From Bisporella sp. PMI_857 (Eukaryota > Ascomycota > Leotiomycetes > Helotiales > Helotiaceae), in assembly GCA_021307315.1 (NCBI GenBank), contig JAJSPD010000034.1:434001-498000 (forward strand): a stretch of DNA of 64,000 nucleotides, given 5' to 3'. The notes under the pieces were generated by a model, which worked only from the letters and a program-made list of their open reading frames with translations, searched no databases and was not told the origin of the DNA. Positions 35,401-45,828 of the stretch are shown piece by piece (the first letter of the stretch is position 1; each line of letters opens with the position of its first letter). The position numbers and the translations under genes are program-made.

Positions 35401-36100
35401 TAGAACTGGCGCAGCATTCGTCTCTTCTCGTTTAGGTATTGAGGGAAAGGCACCTATGTCCGCTGAAGAGCTCGATATGGATTACCGTTCTGGTTCAAAC
35501 AGCGCCACAGGCGGTTTCATCATCGCTGGCTCCTACGTTCCTAAGACAACTGCTCAATTAGCATCACTGAGGGAGAAGCGGGGTGATAAACTACATGTTA
35601 TCGAGCTCGATGTGGGCAAGTTGATTAAGTCTGATGCGGAAGCTGCACGGGTCATTTCCAACGCTTACCAGGAGTCGAGTGAGAAATTAAGGCAAGGACA
35701 GGATGTTCTTGTTATGACTTCACGCAACCTGATTACTGGATCAGACGCTATTTCAAGCTTGAAGATTGGAGGGGTAGTAGCTGCGGCACTGGTCGATGTG
35801 TTGCAAAACATCTCTGTCCGGCCAAGATATGTTATTGCAAAGGTAAGCCTTCTTCAACCATTTGCCGCGGCGACATTGCTGACTCAGGTTTAGGGGGGGA
35901 TTACTTCTTCAGATGCAGCAACAAAGGGATTGAGTATGAAGCGGGCCATGATCCTGGGTCAAGCTGCGCCGGGAGTACCGATCTGGAGATGCGACGAAGA
36001 AGGCTCTCGCCATACCGGTGTTCCATATATCGTGTTTCCTGGAAACGTGGGTGGTGACGATACTCTTGCTGAGGTGGTTGAGCGATGGGCTATCCAATAG
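32495..36100 (+). CDS. Tri-domain fusion: two LtnD-type dehydrogenase domains plus OtnK/DUF1537 four-carbon acid-sugar kinase
   Basis: Exons 32495-32762, 32812-33296, 33347-33982, 34031-34363, 34409-35842 and 35894-36100 give 1120 residues. Copy 1 (about 5-300) has IGFAGLGAMGLGMASHL (NAD site), VDSPVSGGTVRAAQGTLT and NVKMINQ with the catalytic Lys. Copy 2 (about 327-630) has KIGFIGLGAMGVGMATSL, DAPVSGGVLRAAQGQLT and SVKLINQ. Both look active and resemble tetronate (L-threonate/D-erythronate) dehydrogenases of the beta-hydroxyacid family. From about 675 the DUF1537 kinase follows: ALDDDPTGTQT, VLRGDSTLRGHFPEE, then GGITSSDAATKGL and FPGNVGGDDTLAEV in the ATP-binding half. Family knowledge: LtnD oxidises tetronates at C2, and OtnK phosphorylates 3-oxo-tetronate. 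Intron 2 is read as GC-AG (GCAAGT) and matches, in position and phase, the GT-AG intron 4 of copy 2. A class II aldolase module, fused C-terminally in comparable plant proteins, is absent. Confidence 0.92.
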
Positions 36101-37653
36101 CTTCTCTGTGCATATTTCATAAAGCGTCGGAGTTGGGGTTGAATAATCTATAGAATTTTGGCGTATGCATTAGGATTGGGAGGTCGGAGTATTATCTTTT
36201 CGGGGTTCTTGGGCTATTTCCTTGAGAATCATTTACAAAAAGTATATATATATATATTATAATTTCATCATCATGCCAATGCTCAAGTTAACTAGATTAG
36301 TTTTGATCATACATACGGGAAATGATAGCTATTACTTGGTTGAAGCCTCGTTCCTAAGGAGTCCGAGGTCTCGCATCTGAAAAACAGTAACCCTTTGACC
36401 AATTTAGTAGCTTCTAGAGCCAGGCACCTGTAAAATTTCCCCACGCTACTGCATTGTATAAGCCCAGGAGCACATATAAACACAGATAGCGAACGAAACG
36501 CTTGCTAAACCGACTGCCAAGAACCCATGGCTGTTGGAAGAGAGCTACGGAGTCGCATGCTCAAGCTGGGAAATCGCAAACAGATTCTAAATGAGATGTT
36601 CCAGAAATATAGGTCACGCTGGTAAACTACAGTAACCTGATGTTTGGTTGTCCATTCCCCCTATCTTTATCGGGGGGTGGTGTGGTGTTTGCTCAGGAGC
36701 CTCGCCAATGTGACACTGTCACATGTCAAATAGGGCAAGCTTCCCCAAATCGTGTGATGATGAAAATGTGGTTGACGGCTGGTGTATAGAAAGGTGGCAG
36801 ATGGTTTTTGATGGAAATAGACATGTTGTCCTTATCTATAATAAAGAGTTAGGTGTCTTGTATCAGATATCGCTCCTGCCTGGAAGGCTTGCGTCAACGG
36901 GGAGATTGATTCATTGGGTTGTGCGGCGTGATACTTTGATAACTACGTACGTCGGATATCGATCTACAGGGGCTACGCATCGGTATAGCGAGGAATGTTG
37001 TAATCGGTAGCTTGAAATCAAAGTAGTTTTTTTTATATATACCAGTAAAAATAATAAAAAAGGCAAGTTTATAAAAAAAAGGTGGTAATCTTAAGCATGA
37101 TGATGTTATCCCTTTTTTTTTATATGGGTGTGTTCCAGTGTCATTGTAGTAATTTTAAGACGCCACACGTCATCATCGCTCATCATTTTGTGATACTTCT
37201 TTTGTTCAAGCCACAAAAAGCACAAAGCAGGAAACCAAAAAAGAGGCACACGACTCTTTTCTGATTGGTCCGCACAATTACCGGGTAACCCCGTACCTCC
37301 CTTTTTTAAATAAATTCACAGGTGATTGCACTGACTGTCCACCTACCACCACCTTACTGTACCTACACTATCCTTCTCCAAGATTCCAGACATCACCACC
37401 ATCATCAATCACCCTCCTCCTCCTCCTCCTCCTCGTCACTGTACTCACTGTAATTGTGCCTTGATCAACGCAACACAACACAAAATTACAAACACAAACA
37501 ATCATCTTTCGTCTACAAGATTAATTTTCCTGCATTCCCGATCAACAACAATAACAACCGAAAAAGCTGTTTTGGCAGATTCTCTTTTCGTTACTTCTTT
37601 AGCCCCTCTCCCGCACAATCACCTCATTTCACCCAGCTCAAAAAACAATCAAC
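36101..37653. other. Intergenic; reticulon promoter and leader
   Basis: Includes an AT dinucleotide run (36242-36260), poly-A/T blocks near 37020-37130 and a cct-triplet run at about 37412-37435 in the probable 5' leader of the reticulon gene. A 95-codon frame at 36723 resembles nothing known. No aldolase gene follows the dehydrogenase-kinase gene here. Confidence 0.5.
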
Positions 37654-38902
37654 ATGTCCGACAGCTTTGATACCGGTGTCGTCCCTTCGATCGAGAAGGA
37701 CACTAACACCAGTGCTCTAAGCTTGGATAGCGCAAAAAACACTGCTGTCAACAGTGAGGTGAGCATCATCTTCTTATCAACAGCTTCCGTCATTCCACCC
37801 ATTGCTAACAGCCCGAAACAGTATCTCGCCTCCAACCTATCCTTCTCCCAACTAACAAGCTCTCGCAGCTGCCAATGCGGTTCAAAATCACCCCATCACT
37901 CAGAACATCACGAACGGTATGCCTTCCACATCTTCCGAAGCTTGCTTGCAAAGCTGCCACTAATCCTAGAACAATAGGGCCAGTAGCTACAAATGTCAAG
38001 GATCAAACCGCAAAGACCCAGTCCGAACTTTCGAGCCTTGCCGCATCCCGCACAACACCTGGAGCTCCAGCTGCTACCGGTCAACAACTTACACACTATC
38101 ACTCCTTCTTCACCCGCCTCTTGTCATGGGAGCACCCTCGGGCTTCCGGTATTGCTTTTGCTTCGGTCGTTGCCTTCATCTTTGCAGCCCGATACCTTAA
38201 CATCCTCCGATATGGATTGAAGCTTACATCATGGACTTTGGGTGCGACTGTTTTGGCTGAGGCCGCTGGGAAGGCAGCGTTCGGCAAAGGCTTAATCACA
38301 CAAATCCGCCCAAGGAAATACTACACAATTCCAAAGGATAGCATTGACCGTCTTACTGGGGATATTACCGAGCTCATCAACTTCTTCGTAATTGAGTCTC
38401 AACGCATCATCTTCGCAGAGAACGTTTTTGCTTCCGCTGCGGTAAGTTCACATCCCTCTGCAGAATTGCGCCATCCGCTGACCAATGACAGGCTTTCCTT
38501 GGTGCTTTTATCTCATACTACTTGATCAAGATTGTCCCTTTTTGGGGTCTCACTCTCTTATCGACCAGTCTCGTTTTCCTCACCCCCCTTATCTACAAGA
38601 CCAATAAGGAGGTTATTGACGCCCAAATCGCCAATGTCTCCAGCATAGTCAACCAGCAAACTGAGCAAGTCAAGCAGCTTGCCAGCCATCACGCCGCCCG
38701 TGCTACCGAGACCACAAAGGCATATGCCTCGGATTACTCTGCTAAGGCCCAAGAGATCATCGGTAATGCTCGTGGTCGTTCTTCTTCCCCATCCGTCGAG
38801 AAGAAGAAGCCTGCATACAAGAGCGAGGACTTCCCAGCCGCACCAAAGGAGGGGTTCAAGTCTGAGTCTCTCCACGAGAACGAGCCATTAATCTCCACAT
38901 AA
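37654..38902 (+). CDS. RTN1: Reticulon-like ER membrane protein
   Basis: Exons approximately 37654-37753, 37869-37916, 37978-38441 and 38492-38902 give about 340 residues. The reticulon domain (about 100-250) opens SFFTRLLSWEHPRASGIAFASVVAFIFAARYL and contains two long hydrophobic hairpins, the second being AFISYYLIKIVPFWGLTLLSTSLVFLTPLIY. Between them is RPRKYYTIPKDSIDRLTGDITELINFFVIESQRIIFAEN. The C-terminal helical tail is charged and ends ENEPLIST. Reticulons curve and tubulate the endoplasmic reticulum. The 5' splice site of intron 1 is uncertain: GTGAGC at 37759 is stronger but breaks the frame, while GTGAGG at 37754 keeps it (NITNGPVATNVKDQ downstream). Confidence 0.88.
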
Positions 38903-39537
38903 GTAGCCAAATACCCCTGCTCGGCCGAGCATATCAGTGAAAAGGTGTTATGGCGGATGAATTGCAGAAAAGCACTATGACGGTGGAAGTTTTAGAATGG
39001 CGGAAATGGCGGATGATAATGAGCGATGACACAGTCATGGGGAACAACGCATGAATTTGGGCACGACCTCATGACGTTACTGTATTATGTGTGATGGTTT
39101 CCTTGTTTCCTACCTTTGTTGCGAGAATTTTCCTTTGGTTCTTCAATCTGCCTGATATTTCGAGTACCGGAGCGTTGCGGCTCTCTACATCGTTTTGCGG
39201 CTTCATTTGCATGGCGTGGCTGGTTGTCAAATAAGTAACGTCCAGGAGAGAATACAAAAGGCGAGAACAATCGGAGTAGTGTTTTTACTTCTAATGTGAA
39301 GTACTGATAACTGATTGAGGATCAGAGCAAGGGAACTGTCAGTCCAATTCGTTTTCGCTATCTTAATTATTCCTCTAGACCAACTCTAGTATCCACTCCA
39401 TCCCGCATACCCATTTTCCCTACATGACCGAACATCCCCATCATTCTTTGGTGCAAATTGTAGCTAGCAAGTGCTTCAACGGCTTTCCTGTTGTGCACGC
39501 CAGGCCTAATACAACATGTAGCTGATCGCAACCCTGG
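38903..39537. other. Intergenic, 3' flank of the reticulon gene
   Basis: No conserved frame or element was seen. Confidence 0.5.
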
Positions 39538-39781
39538 ATGACTTCATTTAAGGATTACGACCCTACGGCGGAAATTGTTCGAGATGTTATTGAACAACGT
39601 ACGTTGCTTACCCTGTGATACCTTTCTTTTTTTGCCGACTTGTCCAGTTCTCAAAGACCAAGCAATCGAGGCTCCCTGCGCCAAATCTTTGTTTGTTACC
39701 GACTGCATATTGCAGCAGCAGCAGCAGCTTCTGAAAAATCCGGATGATATACCATCAAAATGGGTATGGGGACATGTGTAA
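39538..39781 (+). CDS. Possible small two-exon gene, unknown
   Basis: ATG at 39538 opens MTSFKDYDPTAEIVRDVIEQ. A GTACGT donor at 39599 and CCAG acceptor at 39647 (49-bp intron) join it in phase to LLKDQAIEAPCAKSLFVTDCILQQQQQLLKNPDDIPSKWVWGHV and a TAA at 39779-39781, giving 64 residues. The EIVRDVIEQLL and VTDCILQ stretches faintly recall Tctex-1-type dynein light chains, but most of that fold is missing. The Gln run comes from a cag repeat. It is plausible as a gene because both splice signals and phase agree; function unknown. Confidence 0.38.
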
Positions 39782-41625
39782 TAGCTTCTCTATAAATGCA
39801 CGCTGCTATAGCTTTTTTTTTTTTGGTTAATCCTTTTTCTTACTAGCAGTTCTTTGTCACTGCGTGATTTTTTGGGGGTTTTCTATAGAACCTGAAAGTG
39901 CAAAAGTGGTGCAAGCGTAACAAAAAATATATATAAAAAAAATACAAAATTCATTGCTCATACAATCACCATCGCCAAGTAAGCACTTGTGCGCTCCTCC
40001 GGCATGTTGCTAGGGATTTTCATTAGATGCGTAGCACAAGCTATCGGCACCCCAGGCTTCGATTCCTCGCTACCAGCTCTGATGTTCCTGAGCCCGCTGC
40101 TGCTGTTCCCGGGCCCATCGGCGCCCCAGACGTTGCGCGCACAGGCCGGGACCTCCTTCCGCGCCTTCTTCACGACCAGCACCGGGGCTCGTCTTCCAGC
40201 TTGGATGGCTCGAAAAGGTTCGCGTTCGCCATCCGGCTTGGGCTGACGCTTGACCGTCGAGAGCATAGGGCGGGACCGAACGTTGTTGATCACATTCAGG
40301 TTCCCGCCCGCCCCGGCTAAATGGCAAGACCATCCGCGAACTAGATGGGAAATCGGTACGTGAAATGGGTGTAGGGTAACACTGGGGTGTCCTGTGCGCT
40401 TTTGCGAGCAATACACCCCTAATACACTTGACGCGCGGTAAGGAAAAGCTGTTATACACGCGGCGGCATCCAACAAGGCAGAAGTAGCGCCGGGCTTCGC
40501 GTACTGTACTTTTTTCTCACCTCTCGAACGCGGATATTGGAAAAGGATCAAAGGGGGGGACCTGGATAGGTAGGCTGAGCCTCGATTTATCAGAAGAACT
40601 CCTTAATAGGAAATCAGACTAATTTTTTAAAAAAAAAATTCGTTTCGTCACTAACGCAGTAGATGGCATTGACCGCTCCCATTCCCTTCCTTCCCTCCTT
40701 TCCTTTCTTACTTACTTGCTTTTCCTAATCGTTTCTATCTCGTCTCGCGGGTCCGCCTATCCAATCCTTCTAGACACCGGAAATTCCATCCTCGCTAAGT
40801 TAGCCCATTCTCTTCCCTCTCTCCTCTCTCCTTTCGCTTCTCGCTTTAAGGATTCTGTTATGCATGTTTCCTGCATGTTTTCTTCTTTTTTGACATGATG
40901 GGGGGTTTTATTATATTTTTCTTCTCCTTTGTGTTTCGGTTGGTGCTTTTGATTATGTTTTGATTTTTTTGGGATAGGGAGGAGAAGGATAATGGGAGCT
41001 CTTGGGTTATTTCTGGTTTTTGAGTTGGTTATGGTGGTGTGATATGTTATTTGGGAAATGGTTGAATTGAGGGTGATTGCGTAAGGACGCGCAGGTGTAG
41101 GTACGGTGTATATGCCGTGCTTCTTTGCTAAGTTGTGTGGTGAGAATAAATGTGTGGTTTTAGGGTGTTGTTGGGAATAGTGGCTTTTGGTTTTGCTTTC
41201 TTACGCTGTTTTCTGGTGATAAGGTATTTTTTTGGTCGATTGGCGTGTGAGTCGCAACCAAGGGACGTCCTCTACTTGCTTTTTCACACCTCTAGAATTT
41301 CGGTGTCTCTGAGTCGCTCAACAAGCATATCCGTAACCTATAGCTGGCCAAATCATGAACGGTCAAATGCATGTACGCCATCGAGCCACTCAACGCGTCG
41401 CATGCTGCAGATGGCCCTGTGATGTGGAACGCGAAAGAATGAGGTGTCTTTCCCCTCACTCTCCTTCCTCAAGAAATCGGAGAAGCACTCTCCTCGTGCA
41501 AGCTCCAAAGTAGGATTTGCTTAGTTCATAGCCTGAAGTCGTGGTAAGACAAGAGATTATACTCGTTTGGAACAGTCACGGTTCCGAGGCATACCCTACA
41601 CAGCTTCAGAAGTCAACTTCCAGTC
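39782..41625. other. Intergenic with a GC-rich patch and a polypyrimidine run
   Basis: 40070-40330 is distinctly more GC-rich than its surroundings and is open in several frames on both strands, including a 197-codon minus-strand frame (40551-39958) that I do not recognise. A cctt-rich polypyrimidine tract lies at about 40676-40730, often seen in fungal promoters or leaders. No gene could be supported. Confidence 0.4.
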
Positions 41626-42786
41626 ATGGCAAGTGCTCAGACGATGCATGATTATTATGCTATTCTCAAGGTGTCGAACACAGCGTCTGTTGACACCATA
41701 AAGAAAAGCTACCACCGCCTCTCAAAGGAGCTTCATCCGGATAAAAACCCGAATTTAGAAACGGCAACGGCTAGTTTCCAATTAGTAAGCGTCATTTACT
41801 TTTACTAGTCTTGGAGATTAGTCTGGCTTGCGAACTGATAGTTGCTGTGTTTTCAGTTACAGGAAGCTTGGGGTACGATCAGGGACTCAGTTCGCCGACA
41901 AGATTATGATAAAATATGGCCTGATATTAGAAAACGTGCACAAAAGAATAAAGGAATATGGTCCCTGGATGCAGCAGCAGCAGAACATGCGCGGCAAGAT
42001 CGAATTGCCGCTATGAGAAGGTATCAAGAAGGTTTGAATGGAGATATAAAACAGCCCGTGAAGCCGAGAGCAGAGATGGTGAATAAACAGAGAGAGGCTG
42101 CCGAAGAAGGCGCACGGTGCAGGGCTGATTTGCTCAAGGAGTACAAGGCCGACAAAGAAAGGGAACGGCGAGAGCAAGAAACTCTGCATCAGAAACTCCA
42201 TGCTGTAGAACTGGAACAGAAGAAGCGTGCACGAGCGAGACAGGTCAAACTAGAACAAGAGATAAAAGAGCTAAAAGAGCAAGTGGAACAGCAGCGCGCA
42301 GCTGATGAAGCAGAAGCAGAATTTTGGGCAGCCATTCAGCATTTAGAGAATATGAGAACTCGGTGCTACCGAAAGCTTTGTGTAGCAAAAAGCGCCGTTA
42401 TTGAGGTGATGACCAAACTGGAAGAACTAGAGAAGCTCGATGACGAGGACGAGGATTGGTTCGAGAGAAGGAGTCGGAGCATGTGGCACTCGATTTCGTC
42501 ATCACTCTCCCGATCCGCCAGGGAGAAGCACGAGCGGGAGATCCGTCAGCGGGAGGTGGCCATCATTGAACGGGAAGTGGTGCGGGGTGTCTTGGAACAA
42601 TGCTTGGGTGGCCGGCAGGCGGTGTTCAGGGAGCTGATAATCGAAATGAGGCAGTTTGAAATGGATGTCGTACTTACACGTCCCGACCGTCCTATGACGA
42701 TGGTATGGATGACGGAACCATATAGCCCAGTCCCTGTTGTTGATGAGAAGGATAGAGCTGAGCCTGTTCAGTGTGCGCAACAATGA
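41626..42786 (+). CDS. DnaJ (J-domain) protein with long coiled coil
   Basis: Exons 41626-41784 and 41857-42786 give 362 residues. The J domain occupies about residues 8-75: HDYYAILKVSNTASVDTIKKSYHRLSKELHPDKNP, with the HPD triplet at 37-39, then LLQEAWGTIRDSVRRQDYD across the intron. The middle (about 115-300) is strongly charged with Glu/Lys/Arg heptads and is a probable coiled coil. No Gly/Phe or zinc-finger region, so it is a class III J protein. J domains stimulate Hsp70 ATPase; the client is unknown. Similar stand-alone J plus coiled-coil proteins are common in filamentous ascomycetes. The start is the first in-frame ATG. Confidence 0.85.
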
Positions 42787-43454
42787 GGCGGCTCGACGAT
42801 ATATTGAAATATGCTGCTATCTTTATAGTCGAGTGTTATTATAAGCGTACTAGCTTTGGCCGCAGTATCCATGAATTCTCCATGTTTGATGCATACATCG
42901 AATGCCCCAAATTGTTTAGTCAGGGATAGAATGCTTTATTAGCCTCAGCAGGAGATATCATGTTGCCTGCGGTTGGCTGTGGACTGTAAGTTTTTAATTT
43001 CATGGCTTCTTTTAAATATTGGCCGTTAAAAAGATTGTTCGATGTCAGCACCTCTCTTGTTGATATACACCTCCAGGCATAATGGCGAGGCTGAATTTCA
43101 CTGTATCGCTAGCCGATCATACCTAATTAAAGTACGTCCCTGCGCAAAATACGAGGCTACCTTTGGTTTGCGTCGCTGGTCAATCATGTGTCTTGTATTC
43201 TGTTTGGCGTTGTTTCCGCAGGAAAGCCTGTGGCTTTGCTCAAGCATCGTTGGTAACACAATTTTCGTGGCCTGATCTTATTCGTAGTTGAACCGTGAGA
43301 TAGTCACAACCTTTGTGGCTGTATTATTCTGTCTTCAAATCCTCAACCGGCGCCTCGATCTGTTGCAGAATATCATTCCCCTTCGTCTAATGTATTGCAT
43401 CCATTCTATGTATGCTATTCTTCTGAGAAGGCATTCCTGATCTTCATAATAGTG
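42787..43454. other. Intergenic, no gene seen
   Basis: Presumed 3' flank and promoter for the STAND-N/ankyrin locus. No conserved frame. Confidence 0.5.
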
Positions 43455-45828
43455 ATGTCCGGTCTTGAAGTAGCAGCCACAGTGGTGGGCATTGTATCTC
43501 TTGGCGTGCAGATTGGAGAAGGAATCTTGAGGCTCAAGGCTTTTGCGACCTCGATCAAAGAAGCACCGAAGGATGTTCAACGTTTCATCGACGAACTAGA
43601 CATCTTAAATCACGTTTTCACGGAGATCGCGACAGCACATAAAACCGGACAACTTGACGATCTTCCGGGATCATCAGCAAAGGAGTGTCTGAGCCTTTGC
43701 CAAAATGCAGCAGATATTCTTTACAGAGTTGTCAAGGAAGTTAACAGTGATATTGAGAGGCGGAAGATTATCGGTTCAATGAAATTTGTTTTAAAGCAGA
43801 GCTCGATCGATCGTTTGAGGAGTAGCTTACATAGCGCTCAGCTTATGCTTATACTATCTAAGCAGACCCTCATGGAGTATGTACTCAGATTAGCGATGAA
43901 AGCATTTCCATCTCTAGTGCCCCAGGGTCTATAAGATTCTAACTGATCAAAGGGCACGGAATCAAGCTGCGCATGAAAAACAGCGTTCTTGGGAATCAAA
44001 TCTTCAGAAAGAAGTCCAGTATTTACGGTCAATGACGTTAACGTCTCCAACCTCTGCCTCGTCCTCAGAGCTCTCTCGCCAGTGTCAAACGCAAGACTTG
44101 AGTCGTGACATGGGGATGCTAGGCGACTCCGAAATGTACCCTAAAGAAGACCACTGCGGAACGAAGGAACTTCGCAAAGTAGCGAAAACGCAGAAGAGAC
44201 TTTTAGCTCGTATCGGTTTCAACGCAACATCCTGGTTCAATGGTCATGTTTGGGAGTTGCATTACAGCAAAACTTTTTCTTCTATTAATTTTAGCCTACA
44301 TTACCATAATATTGTTTCGCGGAACTCGCCAATTATGATATCTGCAAGCAGCGGTGATTTTCAAGAAGTTAAAAGGTTGCTCCGAAGCGGGCAAGCTACA
44401 TTATATGACACAGATTCCTACGGATCTTCACTATTTTATGTATGTTATGCAGTCTCCCTCAGCCATCCTCAACCCTAACCCTTGTCGAATCTGCAGTATG
44501 CAATAGACTGGTCCGATATTGAGTTTTGCAAATGGCTTATAGATGCCGGGATGGATCCGAACTTCACAGACTGGGCATTGTGGGTTGATGTAAGGGTATT
44601 TCGTCTTTTTAATATACTAACATGCAGAAAGGCGTGAAGCAATTGAATTTATCGCGCATCGACGAAGCCCTGATTTTCCGTTCCTAAGAGCGTCACGACC
44701 TTACAACTCCCAGCTTGAAACACTCAAGTTTTTAGAGAATCATATCGATATAGATAGAATAGTAGATTTTGAAAAAGGCGCCCCAATAGAAGTTGAGGAT
44801 AGCCAAACACTTGAATGGATGATTCGAAGATCTATTCTCGGGCATAAAATCCACGATATCAAATTTCGGGAAAGAATTGTTTTCAACCAGTTTTGCTATC
44901 TGCGATGGACTATTGGCTCGTTGATAAAATTTGCTCTCGGGGGAACTAAAATAGGGGCTGAAATTTGCCATATAAAAGACTCAGAGGGGCATACTCTTCT
45001 TCAAAACGTTCTTCATACTTTCGGATATTTTTATCATGTCTATCTCTACCATAAGAGGTCAGAAAAATAGCTACATTTATGCGGTGGACTGAGGGGGATC
45101 TAGTCACGTTCATTAGCGAACTGCATCATCTTATGGATATTATCCGTGAGCTGGTCATGGCAGAATCTCCACTGCATGAGCCGTCAGCACCAATTTGTAC
45201 TGGGCACCCTGGGATTGGCATTTGGAGAACTCCTCTATTGACCCTCTTGGATGCATTCTTCTTTTACTGTAGTGAAGTGAATCACTACAATTTCAACAGG
45301 CCAAAATACCAGCGATTTAACGTGGAGCAGCCCCTTTGCGTGTTAGAATGGTTGCATCATCTCAAAGCATGTGGGAAGAATCTTGTAGAATACGGAACTG
45401 ATGAACAGGTGTTACATCGTAAGTATGATCATAGGTCATTATTCAGTCTTCGCATAACTACAGATAAAACAGCGGCCTACCGTTTTCGGATACAAAGACT
45501 CCTCGGGTTCACTTTCGGGCCTGAGCCAGAAGACTGGAAGTTCTACTTCACCGAGGAGATGGACTCATCGTTTGTTGAATTCTGGGATATGATTGATCAC
45601 CCCGAACGCGGTATGCCTGGGACGTGGAATTCATACAATCCTGATGACTATTTAGATGATGTCTATCGCATGGAGGAGCTCCCGTGGGGCCCATGGGGGC
45701 CATGGGACTGTTTTTATGATGGAGATATTCCCAAAGCTTACGAGGAAACTTTTGGTAGGAAGTTTCTGCACCCGGAGTTTGGAGCTATGTTTGATGAGGA
45801 GACAGGAAAATGGACGACGACTATTTAG
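43455..45828 (+). pseudogene. STAND N-terminal domain plus ankyrin-like locus, apparently frameshifted
   Basis: An ATG at 43455 opens MSGLEVAATVVGIVSLGVQIGEGILRLKAF, the fungal N-terminal domain of STAND proteins (about 125 residues). A phase-consistent intron (43877-43952) joins it to EARNQAAHEKQRSWESNLQKEVQYLRS. Then come ankyrin-like units: MISASSGDFQEVKRLLRSGQATLYDTDSYGSSLFY, across a GTATGT...CAG intron, then YAIDWSDIEFCKWLIDAGMDPNFTDW. From about 44592 the coding-looking frame shifts with no intron that keeps phase (RREAIEFIAHRRSPDFPFLR..., to a TAG at 45068-45070). It shifts again to the 249-codon frame at 45079-45828 (MRWTEGDLVTFISELHHLMDIIRELV... GRKFLHPEFGAMFDEETGKW). No NACHT NTPase is present between. 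Either two frameshifts broke the gene, or there are introns I cannot resolve; the downstream 250 codons may be separately translated. Confidence 0.6.

Noticed and set aside
27128..36100. Secondary-metabolite biosynthetic cluster
   Set aside because: A transporter, a zinc-cluster factor and oxidoreductase domains are present, but there is no polyketide, peptide or terpene synthase; the enzymes match acid-sugar catabolism instead.
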